A program made the position numbers and the translations under genes. From Rhodothermaceae bacterium (lineage in GTDB: Bacteria; Bacteroidota; Rhodothermia; Rhodothermales; Rubricoccaceae): DNA of 17,846 nucleotides. The notes beneath the pieces were generated by a model that saw only the letters and a program-made list of their open reading frames with translations, ran no database searches and had not been told where the DNA came from. Positions 1 through 7,670 of this stretch are shown here, one piece after another. Numbering within the stretch: position 1 is the stretch's first letter; the number at the start of each line of letters is the position of its first letter. The stretch is taken from the NCBI GenBank assembly GCA_013003465.1, contig JABDIZ010000058.1, forward strand, positions 1 through 17,846, given 5' to 3'.

Positions 1-449
1 TGGTGCAGGGCTCCGAGATGGACGCTATGATTGTGCGGCCGACGGGCTTTTTCTCCGCATTCGAGGCCTACTTGCCGCTCGCGCGGCTCGGCGTGATGCC
101 ATTGATCGGCGACGGGACGGCGCGCACCAACCCGATCCATCCGGCCGACCTGGCCGATGTCCTAGCAGAGGCGTTGGAAGGCGTAGCGCCTCTGATCGAA
201 GTGGGAGGCCCGGAGGTGCTGACGCGGCAGGCTATCGGTGAACGGGCGTTTGCAGCAGTGAACAAAACGCCGCGTTTTGTTTCGGCCCCGGACGCACTGA
301 TCCGGTTCACTGCCAAAGCCGTGCGTGCCCTCGACCGGCGGCTGGGCGAGATGCTTGCGTTCGTCCGCGCCATTCACCACACCGATGTCATCGCGCCGAC
401 GCACGGCACGCAGCGGCTCGGGCCGTACCTTTCCGTCGTCGCTAACTGA
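1..449 (+). CDS. SDR/NmrA-like NAD(P)-binding protein, 3' part only
   Basis: This is the C-terminal part of a gene that begins before the window; the frame is open from the first bases, so the GTG at position 3 need not be its start. What is visible: an RPTGFF segment followed by a GDGTARTNPIHPADLADV stretch, the pattern of atypical (extended-like) short-chain dehydrogenases of the NmrA/NDUFA9 type, in which this loop closes the nucleotide-sugar or small-substrate pocket. The N-terminal Rossmann glycine motif and the catalytic YxxxK lie outside the window, so enzyme activity and substrate cannot be judged. Its stop is 7 bp before the rpe start, so the two are probably co-transcribed. Family assignment is fairly safe; the exact function is unknown. 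Confidence 0.75.
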   Translation, partial: VQGSEMDAMIVRPTGFFSAFEAYLPLARLGVMPLIGDGTARTNPIHPADLADVLAEALEGVAPLIEVGGPEVLTRQAIGERAFAAVNKTPRFVSAPDALIRFTAKAVRALDRRLGEMLAFVRAIHHTDVIAPTHGTQRLGPYLSVVAN

Positions 450-456
450 GCCCGCT

Positions 457-1122
457 GTGATTCTCTCCGCCTCCGTCCTCGGCGCCGATTTCGGTCGCCT
501 CGCCGACCACTGCCGCGAAGCCCTCGACGCGGGAGCCGACTGGCTCCACATCGACGTGATGGATGGGCATTTCGTGCCCAACCTTTCGTTCGGCGCGCCC
601 GTGATGAAGGGCCTCCGTGCGCTCTCCGAAGAGTACGACGCGCCGTTCGACGTGCACCTGATGATCGCCGACCCGGATCGGTACTTGGAGGATTTCGCCG
701 AGGCGGGTGCGCGCATCATCACGGTGCATCAGGAAGCCTGCACGCACCTGCATCGGACGGTCCATGCCCTCAAAGAACTGGGCTGCAAGGCGGGCGTCGC
801 CCTCAATCCGGCCACGCCGCTCGGTATGGTCGAAGAGATCGCGCCCGATCTCGACCTGCTCCTCATCATGTCGGTCAACCCCGGCTTCGCGGGACAGTCG
901 TACATCCGTGGGACGACGGACAAGCTGCGCCGTGCCAAGCGCCTCTTGCGCGAGGCCGACTCCCGCGCCCTCCTCGAAGTGGACGGCGGCGTCACGCCAG
1001 ACAAGGCGCGGGCGATCACCGAAGCGGGTGCCGACGTACTCGTTGCGGCTTCTGCCATCTTCAAAGGCGACGTGGCTGAAAACGTCGAAGCGTTCCGGCA
1101 GGCCGTCACCTACCTCGTCTGA
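457..1122 (+). CDS. rpe: Ribulose-phosphate 3-epimerase
   Basis: Interconverts D-ribulose 5-phosphate and D-xylulose 5-phosphate in the pentose phosphate pathway (cytoplasm). The 221-residue product is full length for the family and forms a TIM barrel. Visible motifs with a start at the GTG at 457: ILSASVLGADF at residues 2-12, HIDVMDGHFVPN at 31-42 (metal ligand His31, catalytic Asp33), VHLMI at 66-70 (His67), SVNPGFAGQ at 139-147, and EVDGGV at 174-179 with the second catalytic Asp176. The frame stays open back to 325, but that extension overlaps the previous gene and is unlike the family, and no ATG lies near the conserved N-terminus, so GTG is chosen. No Shine-Dalgarno sequence is seen. 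It is followed 9 bp later by the lipoprotein gene. Confidence 0.95.
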   Translation: MILSASVLGADFGRLADHCREALDAGADWLHIDVMDGHFVPNLSFGAPVMKGLRALSEEYDAPFDVHLMIADPDRYLEDFAEAGARIITVHQEACTHLHRTVHALKELGCKAGVALNPATPLGMVEEIAPDLDLLLIMSVNPGFAGQSYIRGTTDKLRRAKRLLREADSRALLEVDGGVTPDKARAITEAGADVLVAASAIFKGDVAENVEAFRQAVTYLV

Positions 1123-1131
1123 TCTACCCTC

Positions 1132-1599
1132 ATGCGCGCGCTGTATCTCGTTCTCCTCCTGCTGGTCGCTTGCACAGACGGCCCACCGGAAACGCCTTCC
1201 GAGTCGGCGCTGCGCGAAACCCCAGCGCCCACCAGTGCAGTGCCTGAGACGGTGGAGGATGAGCCAGGCGAGCCCTCGGCGGCGTATGCCCCCGCCGACA
1301 CCTACCTTGAAGCCGCTGAGGCCTTGAGCGGATCGGACCCCGAGGCGGCGGCCCGCGCTTACTTCGCGGAAGCGGAGGTGGACGATGTCGAGGTCGAGAC
1401 CATCGAGCGAGGTGAGGACCGCCTCGTCGTGCTCGTGACGCTAAGCGGGCTCCTCGATGACTCGATCACCGCGGAGCGCCTCCAGTTGGTGTATGCGCCG
1501 GAACCGGATGGTCGGTGGACCCTCACCGAGGTGGGACGCCAAGTGCGGTGCTGGGAGGGGCGCGGGCACCCCGAATGGAGTCCCGCGCCGTGCCTGTAA
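1132..1599 (+). CDS. Small lipoprotein of unknown function
   Basis: A 155-residue protein. The N-terminus is a short lipoprotein signal: Met-Arg, a hydrophobic run, then the lipobox LVAC with the acylated Cys at residue 14. A Pro/Ser/Thr/Glu-rich linker follows (about 17-60) and then a compact domain of about 90 residues that is rich in acid residues and beta-strand-like (ending in a WTLTEVGRQVRCWEGRG stretch with a second Cys, and a final Cys two residues from the end, which could form a disulphide). I do not recognise the domain; it is reminiscent of small NTF2-like or periplasmic lipoprotein domains, which is inference only. It probably shares a transcript with rpe, 9 bp upstream. Confidence 0.8.
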   Translation: MRALYLVLLLLVACTDGPPETPSESALRETPAPTSAVPETVEDEPGEPSAAYAPADTYLEAAEALSGSDPEAAARAYFAEAEVDDVEVETIERGEDRLVVLVTLSGLLDDSITAERLQLVYAPEPDGRWTLTEVGRQVRCWEGRGHPEWSPAPCL

Positions 1600-1633
1600 C
1601 ACAGTGGGCAGCGTGCTTAAGTCGCTGGATTTG

Positions 1634-1676
1634 CTGGCCGATCAGGATTAGGTCGGTAGTCCTTTTTACCGGCCAG
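1634..1676. other. Inverted repeat between lipoprotein and J-domain genes
   Basis: CTGGCCG at 1634-1640 is repeated inverted as CGGCCAG at 1670-1676, with a nested AGGA/TCCT pair (1644-1647 and 1660-1663) and a T5 run at 1663-1667 inside the loop. The T-run is not after the stem, so this is not a classical intrinsic terminator. It could still end the rpe-lipoprotein transcript or be a chance structure in GC-rich DNA. The rest of the 222-bp gap (1600-1821) shows nothing else that I can name. Confidence 0.25.
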
Positions 1677-1821
1677 AGCCTAGCCGAGGCGACGGTTCGC
1701 TCCAGCTACTGTGGCGCCATGTCACCCCAGCGCAACGGGGAAGGGCGGCTGTAGCAGCTTGGTGCGAGGCTGGCACCTGCCTTGGGGTATACCTGGGCGC
1801 ATTACCGCTGTATGGGTGGCC

Positions 1822-2595
1822 ATGACCGTTTCTGCTGAGCTCTATGCCGAACTCGGCCTCTCCCCGGAGGCTGACCGGAGTACGATTCGCCGTGCCTTCC
1901 GTCGGCTTGCCCGCGATCTGCACCCCGATCGCAACCCCGATCCTGGAGCAGTTGAGGCCTTCATCCGGGTGCGTCGCGCCTACGAGGTGCTCACGGACCC
2001 CGCGCACCGGGACGAAATCGAAGCCGAGGCCGTCATTGAGGCCGCCACGCAGGCTGCTGCCGAGGCCATGCGCTCGCGCACCCAGCCCGCCGGTGCCGTG
2101 AAGCCCGTTCGCGTCCCGCTCGCCTCAACGGTGGGGCGGCTGTCACTGCCGAAGGTATCCTCGGATCTAGCCATTCGGATGGCCTTCGGGTGGATGTTAG
2201 GGGGCGCCCTCCTGGTGCTTTTCGCCGTGATGGCCAAGGTGTGGGTGCTCGCGCTGGCCGGAGGCGCCTGCGTCTTCGCTGCAGTCGCGACATGGTTCGT
2301 GGGGCGCCCGGCAGCGGAGTTGCTCATCTACGCACACCAACTCACGGATGGCCGCTGGGAGGAAGGGCACATTGGTTGGGCCGATGTCTGTGGTCTCGAA
2401 GCCAATCCGACGGCAGGCACACTCGATCTCGAACTCACCGCCGAGGCTGCCGACCGACTAACGACCGCAGAAGGGTGTCCACGCGGAATCCTCGTCTGGC
2501 AGGATACGCGGTTGTATTACCGGCTAGGCCTGGGGCACGAACTGGCTCGAGTGCAGCCGTTGGTGGAAGCACGAACTGGATTGCTCGCTCAGTAG
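1822..2595 (+). CDS. Membrane-anchored J-domain protein
   Basis: A 257-residue protein starting at the ATG at 1822; an upstream in-frame GTG at 1711 would add 37 residues unlike a J domain. Residues 6-65 form a J domain: LYAELGLSPEADRSTIRRAF, then the diagnostic HPD at 34-36 in helix II-III, then AYEVLTDPAHRDE. This is the part that stimulates Hsp70 (DnaK) ATPase activity. An Ala-rich helix follows (about 65-85), then two adjacent membrane segments (about 121-139 and 141-160), and a C-terminal domain of about 95 residues that I do not recognise. The G/F region, zinc centre and substrate-binding domains of DnaJ proper are absent, so this is a specialised type III J protein, probably recruiting DnaK to the inner membrane. 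The client is unknown. Confidence 0.85.
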   Translation: MTVSAELYAELGLSPEADRSTIRRAFRRLARDLHPDRNPDPGAVEAFIRVRRAYEVLTDPAHRDEIEAEAVIEAATQAAAEAMRSRTQPAGAVKPVRVPLASTVGRLSLPKVSSDLAIRMAFGWMLGGALLVLFAVMAKVWVLALAGGACVFAAVATWFVGRPAAELLIYAHQLTDGRWEEGHIGWADVCGLEANPTAGTLDLELTAEAADRLTTAEGCPRGILVWQDTRLYYRLGLGHELARVQPLVEARTGLLAQ

Positions 2596-2613
2596 TGGGG
2601 GCAATCAAAATCA

Positions 2614-2635
2614 CGTCGGGAAGCGTCTCCCGATT
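2614..2635. other. Small stem-loop after the J-domain gene
   Basis: TCGGGA at 2616-2621 pairs with TCCCGA at 2628-2633 around a 6-nt loop, with one further G-T wobble outside. No T-run follows on either strand. It may be a weak transcript end 20 bp past the stop, or a chance structure. Confidence 0.2.
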
Positions 2636-2651
2636 CGTGGCGGACTGACAC

Positions 2652-2694
2652 AGGGCAGGCATGGGGCGCCGTAGTTTGGCGCCATGCCTGTCCT
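2652..2694. promoter_or_regulatory. Long hairpin enclosing the priA start codon
   Basis: Bases 2652-2670 and 2678-2694 can form 17 base pairs (16 Watson-Crick and one G-U) with a single 2-nt GG bulge (2664-2665) and a 7-nt loop (2671-2677). The priA ATG (2684-2686) is fully base-paired within the 3' arm. There is no Shine-Dalgarno sequence. In mRNA this would be very stable and would hide the start codon, so translation control (or need for unfolding) is a plausible role; this is inference from base pairing only. Confidence 0.5.
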
Positions 2695-5158
2695 CGCCCA
2701 CGTTGTTCCCCTCACGCCCGTCGATGGCGTCTTTACCTACGCGGTGCCCGAGGAATTGGAACGCGAAGCCGTACCGGGTGCGCGCGTCGTGGTGCCGTTT
2801 GGACGGCGGCGGTTGACCGGCATCGTTGTGGAGCGGAGCGAGGGCGAAGCGGCGGGCCTGAAAGCCGTCGAGGATGTGCTGGACGCGGAGCCCGCACTGC
2901 CCGAGCGTCTCCTCGCCTTGACGCGTTGGATTGCCGACTACTACGTCTGCGCATGGGGCGAGGTGCTCAAAGCGGCACTGCCGAGCGGCACCGAGGTCGA
3001 GAGCCGCCGGGTGGTGTACCGCACCGCCATGCCCATGGAGCGCTGGTCGGGCAACGGCATCGGGCAGCGCGTGCTCGCCCATTTCGACGGCGACCTCTTT
3101 GGGGGGGCCGACGGGGGCGTAGGGGTGGAGGTGCTGGAAGCGGCCGTCGGGCAGCGCGTGTCGGCGAGCCTGCTCCGTCGCTTGCAGGCCACTGGCCTCG
3201 TGCGCGTGGAGAACGAACTTGAGGAGGCGCGCGTGCGCGTCAAGACCGAACGGCGCCTCCGGCTCGCCGACGGGATCGATCTGGAAGCCGCAGGCGCGGC
3301 GTTGCGCGGGGCGCGTCAGCGGATGTTGCTGGAGGCCCTCGCCGAGGTCGAGGGCTCCATCGCCCAGGCCGATGCCTTGCAGGCGACGGGTGCCTCGTCG
3401 GGAACGGTGAAGCGGCTAGCGCGCTACGGCTTTATCGAGGCCTTCGATGCCGAAGTCGAGCGGACGGCCGACGAGATGGAACAACCGGTCGAGGCGCGGG
3501 CAGAAGTGACACTGCATCGGGCGCAGAAGCGAGCACTCGGTGCCGTTGTGAACGCCGTCGAAAGCGAGCGCGCCGAGACGTTTCTGCTGCACGGCGTGAC
3601 GGGCTCGGGCAAGACGGAGGTCTACATCCGCGCGCTCACCGCTACGCTGCTCGAACGCAAGACCGCCATCGTGCTCGTTCCCGAGATCGCTCTCACGCCG
3701 CAGACCGTCCGCCGCTTCCGTGCGCACTTCGGCGACCGCGTGGCCGTGCTCCACAGCCGCATGAGCCCCGGCGAGCGCTTCGATGCGTGGCGGGCCATCC
3801 GCGCCGAGCGCTACCCCATCGTCATCGGGCCGCGATCGGCCGTCTTTGCGCCGCTGGAGAACCTGGGCCTCGTCGTCGTGGACGAGGAGCACGAGACGAG
3901 CTACAAGCAGTTCGACCCCGCGCCGCGCTATCACGCGCGCGACGTGGCGGTGATGCGTGCGCACCAAGCCGGAGCGGTCTGCGTCCTCGGCTCGGCCACG
4001 CCGTCATTGGAGAGTCTAGCGAATGCGCGAGCAGGCAAGTACACGCTCCTCACGATGCCGGAGCGTGTCCCGGTAAAGGGCCATGCCGCTGCGCCGCTGC
4101 CGCCTGTTCGGGTGGTCAACCTCACGCGCGAGAAGAAAGTCCGCCGCCTCAAAGGAGCCCTCTCCGACGACCTCCGCGACGCCATCACGGCCCGGCTGGA
4201 GCGCTGTGAGCAGGTCATCCTCCTCCAGAACCGGCGGGGCTACGCGCCCATTCTGACATGCGACGACTGCGGGTTCACGCCGCAGTGCCGCGATTGCGCG
4301 GTCTCGCTCACCGTCCACAAGCCGAAGCGCCAGCTCCGCTGCCACTACTGCGGCTGGACGGAGCGCCTGCCTGTGGAGTGCCCATCGTGCAGCTCGTCGG
4401 CGCTGGCCTTCCTCGGAGCGGGCACCCAGCGCATCGAGGAGGAACTGGCCGATGTCTTCCCGGCGGCGCGCGTGCTCCGGATGGACCTCGACACAACCTC
4501 GCGCAAAGGCGCGCATCGTCGCCTGCTCAATGCCTTCGGCAGAGGCGAGGCGGACATCCTGCTCGGCACGCAGATGGTGGCCAAGGGCCTCGACTTCCCG
4601 CGCGTCACGCTCGTCGGCGTGGTCAACGCCGACACGGGCATGCTGCTGCCTGATTTCCGTGCAGCCGAGCGGACGTTTCAATTGCTGGCGCAGGTGGCGG
4701 GCCGCGCCGGGCGCCGCGACCTCCCCGGCGAGGTGATCCTCCAGACGCGCAACCCCGACCACCCGGCGCTCCAGTTCGCCCTCGCCCACGACTTCGACGG
4801 CTTCGCCGCGCACGAACTTCGGGACCGCGAAGTGCTTGGCTATCCGCCTTTTGGGCGGCTCGTCGGCATCGAGTTCAAAGGACCAGAGGAGCGCAGCGTG
4901 CAGGCACTTGCCGAGCAGTGGACGCGCGGCTTGGTGGCCGAGGCGCAGAAGGTGGCCAGGCTTGAGGTGCTCGGCCCGACGGCGGCGTTCGTCGGGCGTG
5001 TCAAACGGCAGTGGCGCTTCCACGCCATCCTGAAAGCGCCGCGTGCGCTGCCACCATCGGTGTTGGCCGCCGTCGTCCGTGGGGCACAGGACCGCAGCGG
5101 CTCACTCCCGAAGGGGCACCGGGTCAATGTGGACGTGGACCCGGTCGGCCTCTACTAG
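2684..5158 (+). CDS. priA: Primosomal protein N' (PriA helicase)
   Basis: A 3'-to-5' superfamily 2 helicase that binds abandoned replication forks and reloads the replisome. The 824-residue length is slightly above the E. coli protein (732). The N-terminal 3'-DNA-binding domain is recognisable from residue 1 (MPVLAHVVPLTPVDGVFTY), which fixes the start. Helicase motifs: Walker A GVTGSGKT at 304-311, Walker B DEEH at 400-403, GSATPSLES at 436-444, GTQMVAKGLDFP at 628-639 and QVAGRAGR at 670-677. Eight cysteines (526, 529, 535, 538, 553, 556, 566, 569) form the two expected zinc sites. About 90 extra residues (110-200), before the helicase core, include a winged-helix-like region. It shares its terminal CTAG with the convergent gene. 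Confidence 0.97.
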   Translation: MPVLAHVVPLTPVDGVFTYAVPEELEREAVPGARVVVPFGRRRLTGIVVERSEGEAAGLKAVEDVLDAEPALPERLLALTRWIADYYVCAWGEVLKAALPSGTEVESRRVVYRTAMPMERWSGNGIGQRVLAHFDGDLFGGADGGVGVEVLEAAVGQRVSASLLRRLQATGLVRVENELEEARVRVKTERRLRLADGIDLEAAGAALRGARQRMLLEALAEVEGSIAQADALQATGASSGTVKRLARYGFIEAFDAEVERTADEMEQPVEARAEVTLHRAQKRALGAVVNAVESERAETFLLHGVTGSGKTEVYIRALTATLLERKTAIVLVPEIALTPQTVRRFRAHFGDRVAVLHSRMSPGERFDAWRAIRAERYPIVIGPRSAVFAPLENLGLVVVDEEHETSYKQFDPAPRYHARDVAVMRAHQAGAVCVLGSATPSLESLANARAGKYTLLTMPERVPVKGHAAAPLPPVRVVNLTREKKVRRLKGALSDDLRDAITARLERCEQVILLQNRRGYAPILTCDDCGFTPQCRDCAVSLTVHKPKRQLRCHYCGWTERLPVECPSCSSSALAFLGAGTQRIEEELADVFPAARVLRMDLDTTSRKGAHRRLLNAFGRGEADILLGTQMVAKGLDFPRVTLVGVVNADTGMLLPDFRAAERTFQLLAQVAGRAGRRDLPGEVILQTRNPDHPALQFALAHDFDGFAAHELRDREVLGYPPFGRLVGIEFKGPEERSVQALAEQWTRGLVAEAQKVARLEVLGPTAAFVGRVKRQWRFHAILKAPRALPPSVLAAVVRGAQDRSGSLPKGHRVNVDVDPVGLY

Positions 5159-6090
5159 CCTGTTCGCTCCAGCGCGTCTCGGTCCCAGTCGGCGAGGTCG
5201 GCGGTGGCCTCGTAGGTCGTCTGGAGGAACGCGAGTAGGGCAGCGTCTGGATCATGAGCCGTGCGCACGGCCTCATACGGCAGGACGAACTCGCCGAGGT
5301 CCGCGTGAAAGTAGGCCGCATCGGGCGCGACCGGGTGCGTGCTGAAGCCGTCGAGTGCCGGGTAGGCGTAGGCGTAGAAGGCGGCCTCGCCGAGCCCGGT
5401 GCCGGGCCAGAAGCCCGCGCTCGCCACCTCGTGCGAGTAGGCCTCCTGCATCACGAAGTCGCCGATGTTGGGGTAGCCGCCGGGGTGCGGCGGGGCTGTC
5501 CGGCCGGAGAAGCGCGTCACGGCGAGGTCGAAGGCGCCCCAGAAGAAGTGTGACGGGCTCGTCTTGCCGAGGAAGCGGGCGCGGAAGTCGGTGAACACGC
5601 GGTCGGCCTGAACGAGCGCGCGCCAGAAGCGGTGCACGGCGTCGGCGTCGTAGCTCGCATGCTGCTCGTCGTCCTCGAACGGAATAACCTCCGGCAACTC
5701 AACGGGAACGGGCCAGATCGTTACATCGAGCCCGAGGGCGTCGAGCGCTGCCATCGTCTTCCGGTAGAACGCTGCCACACTCAGCGTCTCGAGGGCGAAA
5801 GCCTCCTCCGCGCCCTCCGACGTGCCGATGCGCAGCGTATGCCCTACGAAGTCGAAGTCGATGTGGAAGGCGCGGGCGCCGTGCGGGATGGCACTGGTCG
5901 TTAGCCCGCGCGGCGTGACGTAGAGCGCGGCATTCCACCAGTGGTTGATGAGGGGGGCCTGCGCGAGCCGGATCTTGCCGACGATCTGCGTCCAGAGGTG
6001 GAGCGTGGCGCAGGTGTCCTGCCAGACATCCAGGGTGGGGAGTTCGGGCCAAGCCTCGTTCGGGATCTGGCGAGCGGGATGGTCGGCCAT
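5155..6090 (-). CDS. DUF5996 family protein
   Basis: A 311-residue cytoplasmic protein (no signal, no membrane segment) that matches DUF5996 from memory over its full length: a WPELPTLDVWQDTCATLHLW start, TQIVGKIRLAQ, HWWNAALYVTPRGLTT, then the conserved centre SHFFWGAFDLAVTRFSGR, PPHPGG, EAYSHEVASAGFWPG and YAYPALDGF. The many conserved His, Trp and Tyr residues suggest a ligand or metal site, but no activity is known for the family. Its ATG is 8 bp after the pirin stop on the same strand, so it is very probably in an operon with pirin. Its stop overlaps the priA stop on the other strand. Confidence 0.9.
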   Translation of the reverse strand: MADHPARQIPNEAWPELPTLDVWQDTCATLHLWTQIVGKIRLAQAPLINHWWNAALYVTPRGLTTSAIPHGARAFHIDFDFVGHTLRIGTSEGAEEAFALETLSVAAFYRKTMAALDALGLDVTIWPVPVELPEVIPFEDDEQHASYDADAVHRFWRALVQADRVFTDFRARFLGKTSPSHFFWGAFDLAVTRFSGRTAPPHPGGYPNIGDFVMQEAYSHEVASAGFWPGTGLGEAAFYAYAYPALDGFSTHPVAPDAAYFHADLGEFVLPYEAVRTAHDPDAALLAFLQTTYEATADLADWDRDALERTG

Positions 6091-6098
6091 GGGCGTCG

Positions 6099-6968
6099 CT
6101 AGAAGGTTTCCACAAGGATACCCATTTTGCCTTGCTGATAGTCGCGCATGGCTTCGAGGATCTCCGTCGTGCTGGTCATCACGAACGGGCCGGAAGCGAC
6201 GACGGGTTCGTTCAGCGGCGCCCCGGCCATCAGCAGTGCCCGCGTTGAAGCCGAGGCTTCGACCGTGATCGCCTCACCCTCCGGGGCAAAGCGGACGAGG
6301 TGCTCGCCTGCGACCTCTTGGGCGTCGTTGATGCGCGCCCGCCCGTCGAGAAGATAGAGGAAGGCGTGGTGATCCTCGGGGAGCGGGATCGTCACTGCGC
6401 TGCCTGCGTGGAGGGCGAGGTTGAGCGCCGTGATCGGGCTGTGCGTCTCGACAGGCCCCTCAGTCCCCTCGAACGATCCGGCGACCACCTGTACCACCGC
6501 GCTGTCGCGCTCGACCGTCGGGAGCTGATCGGCCTGGTAGCCTTGGTAGCGTGGCTGCGCGCGTTTGGCCCGCGCGGGCAGGTTAATCCAGAGCTGGATG
6601 ATTTCCTGCTCGCCGCCCGCCTCGGTCAGCGCTCGCGGGGGCCGTTCGCTGTGCACGATGCCGAGGCCTGCCGTCATCCACTGCACGCCGCCCGGCCCGA
6701 TCACGCTGTCGTTGCCGCGCGAGTCGCGGTGGTGGACGCCGCCCTGGTAGATGAAGGTGACCGGCTCGAATCCCCGATGCGGGTGCGGCGGCACGCCTTC
6801 GGCCTGCGGACGGCTCCCCGCTGTGATGCGGGACCGCGCGTGGTGGAGGAGCAGGAACGGGTCAATCTGGTCGAGTGCGTCGTGCGGTAACGGCTGCTTG
6901 ACCCGGAAGCCACCCATGTTGATGGGCTGGGCGGGCACGACGGTCAGGATCTCGCGGAGTGTGGGCAT
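6099..6968 (-). CDS. Pirin family protein (double-cupin, metal-binding)
   Basis: A 289-residue bicupin starting at the ATG complementary to 6966-6968 (MPTLREI); the frame is open further upstream to 7046, but that Arg/Ser/Pro-rich extension is not family-like. The pirin metal site is complete: HPHRGFEP with His62 and His64, then VHSERPP with His106 and Glu108 in the N-terminal cupin, corresponding to the four ligands of human pirin. The second cupin (about 170-270) keeps a HHAFLYLLDGRARI strand pattern. Bacterial pirins include quercetin 2,3-dioxygenases and redox-linked regulators; which applies here cannot be told. It is followed immediately by the DUF5996 gene and preceded, 108 bp away, by yceI on the same strand. 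Confidence 0.93.
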   Translation of the reverse strand: MPTLREILTVVPAQPINMGGFRVKQPLPHDALDQIDPFLLLHHARSRITAGSRPQAEGVPPHPHRGFEPVTFIYQGGVHHRDSRGNDSVIGPGGVQWMTAGLGIVHSERPPRALTEAGGEQEIIQLWINLPARAKRAQPRYQGYQADQLPTVERDSAVVQVVAGSFEGTEGPVETHSPITALNLALHAGSAVTIPLPEDHHAFLYLLDGRARINDAQEVAGEHLVRFAPEGEAITVEASASTRALLMAGAPLNEPVVASGPFVMTSTTEILEAMRDYQQGKMGILVETF

Positions 6969-7025
6969 AGCAAGAGAGAAGCGATATGCAGGGCGCCAGA
7001 GAAACGGAGGGCTCCGAAATGATAA

Positions 7026-7055
7026 CGGCGACGGGCGCCCAAGCACCCGCCGCCG
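7026..7055 (-). terminator. Possible terminator-like hairpin downstream of yceI
   Basis: CGGCGACGGG (7026-7035) and CCCGCCGCCG (7046-7055) pair over 10 positions with one mismatch, around a 10-nt loop. On the minus strand, GTTATCATTTC follows the stem, a weak T-rich tail. It lies 22 bp after the yceI stop and could end that transcript before pirin. The T-run is imperfect, so confidence is low. Confidence 0.35.
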
Positions 7056-7076
7056 GTGGTGGAGAGGGCTGGGGGC

Positions 7077-7640
7077 TCAGGCGTCGTCCTGCTGGAGCGT
7101 CGCCTGAATCTCTAGTTCGATGGTTACGTCCTCGCTCACGAGCAGACCGCCCGCTTCGAGGACCGTGTTCCAGTTGAGGCCCCATTCCTTGCGGTTGACG
7201 GTGGTTTCGGCCTCGAAAGCAACACGCGTGCCGCCCCACGGATCCGTGCCTTCGCCGAGGTACTCCCCGTCGAGTTCGACCGTCTTGGTGATGCCGTGCA
7301 TCGTCAGATCGCCGACGAGCGTGAAGCGATCCCCGTCTACGTCGCGGACACCCGTGCTCTTGAACGTCAGGGTGGGATAGGTCTCCGCCTCGAAAAAATC
7401 GGGCGAGCGGAGGTGCGCGTTGCGCTTGGCATCGCCGGTAGCGATGGAGGCGGTCTGGAGGGTGGCTTCGGCTTCGAGCGTGCTCAGATCGCCGGGCGCC
7501 ATGCGCACAGTGCCATCGAACGTTTCGAAGCGGCCTCGGACTTTCGAGAAGCCCATGTGGCGGACTGTGAAGCCCGCACGCGAGTGCGCTGCATCGACGG
7601 CGTAGGTCTGAAGGACGAGCGTCTGGGTAGGGGTGTTCAT
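7077..7640 (-). CDS. YceI family protein, cytoplasmic form
   Basis: A 187-residue lipocalin-like beta-barrel. The N-terminus has no signal peptide (MNTPTQTLVLQTYAVDAAHS), unlike the secreted E. coli YceI, so it should stay in the cytoplasm. Family landmarks: AVDAAHSRAGFTVRHMGFSKVRG at the first strands, TASIATGDAKRNAHLRSPDFF, YPTLTFKST, GDLTMHGITKTVEL and the near-C-terminal NRKEWGLNW. YceI-fold proteins bind polyisoprenoids such as ubiquinone- or menaquinone-related lipids; the ligand here is not determinable. The ATG is preceded by a pyrimidine-rich leader with no Shine-Dalgarno, and an 18-bp inverted repeat sits 31 bp upstream. In many bacteria yceI and pirin genes are induced together by quinone or oxidative stress regulators, which fits this arrangement but is inference. 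Confidence 0.93.
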   Translation of the reverse strand: MNTPTQTLVLQTYAVDAAHSRAGFTVRHMGFSKVRGRFETFDGTVRMAPGDLSTLEAEATLQTASIATGDAKRNAHLRSPDFFEAETYPTLTFKSTGVRDVDGDRFTLVGDLTMHGITKTVELDGEYLGEGTDPWGGTRVAFEAETTVNRKEWGLNWNTVLEAGGLLVSEDVTIELEIQATLQQDDA

Positions 7641-7670
7641 GAGAGGAGGGAGTAGAGTGGAAGGGGACTA

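Noticed and set aside
325..456. N-terminal extension of rpe from an upstream ATG
   Set aside because: It overlaps the preceding gene in another frame, is Arg/Ser-rich and unlike any ribulose-phosphate epimerase; the conserved N-terminus begins at the GTG at 457.
1681..1720. tRNA-like GGTTCG loop
   Set aside because: The flanking bases do not form a T stem and no cloverleaf or anticodon arm can be drawn.
4016..5023. 335-residue open frame on the minus strand inside priA
   Set aside because: It lies wholly within a well-supported gene, has no recognisable domain, and long antisense frames are normal in GC-rich coding DNA.
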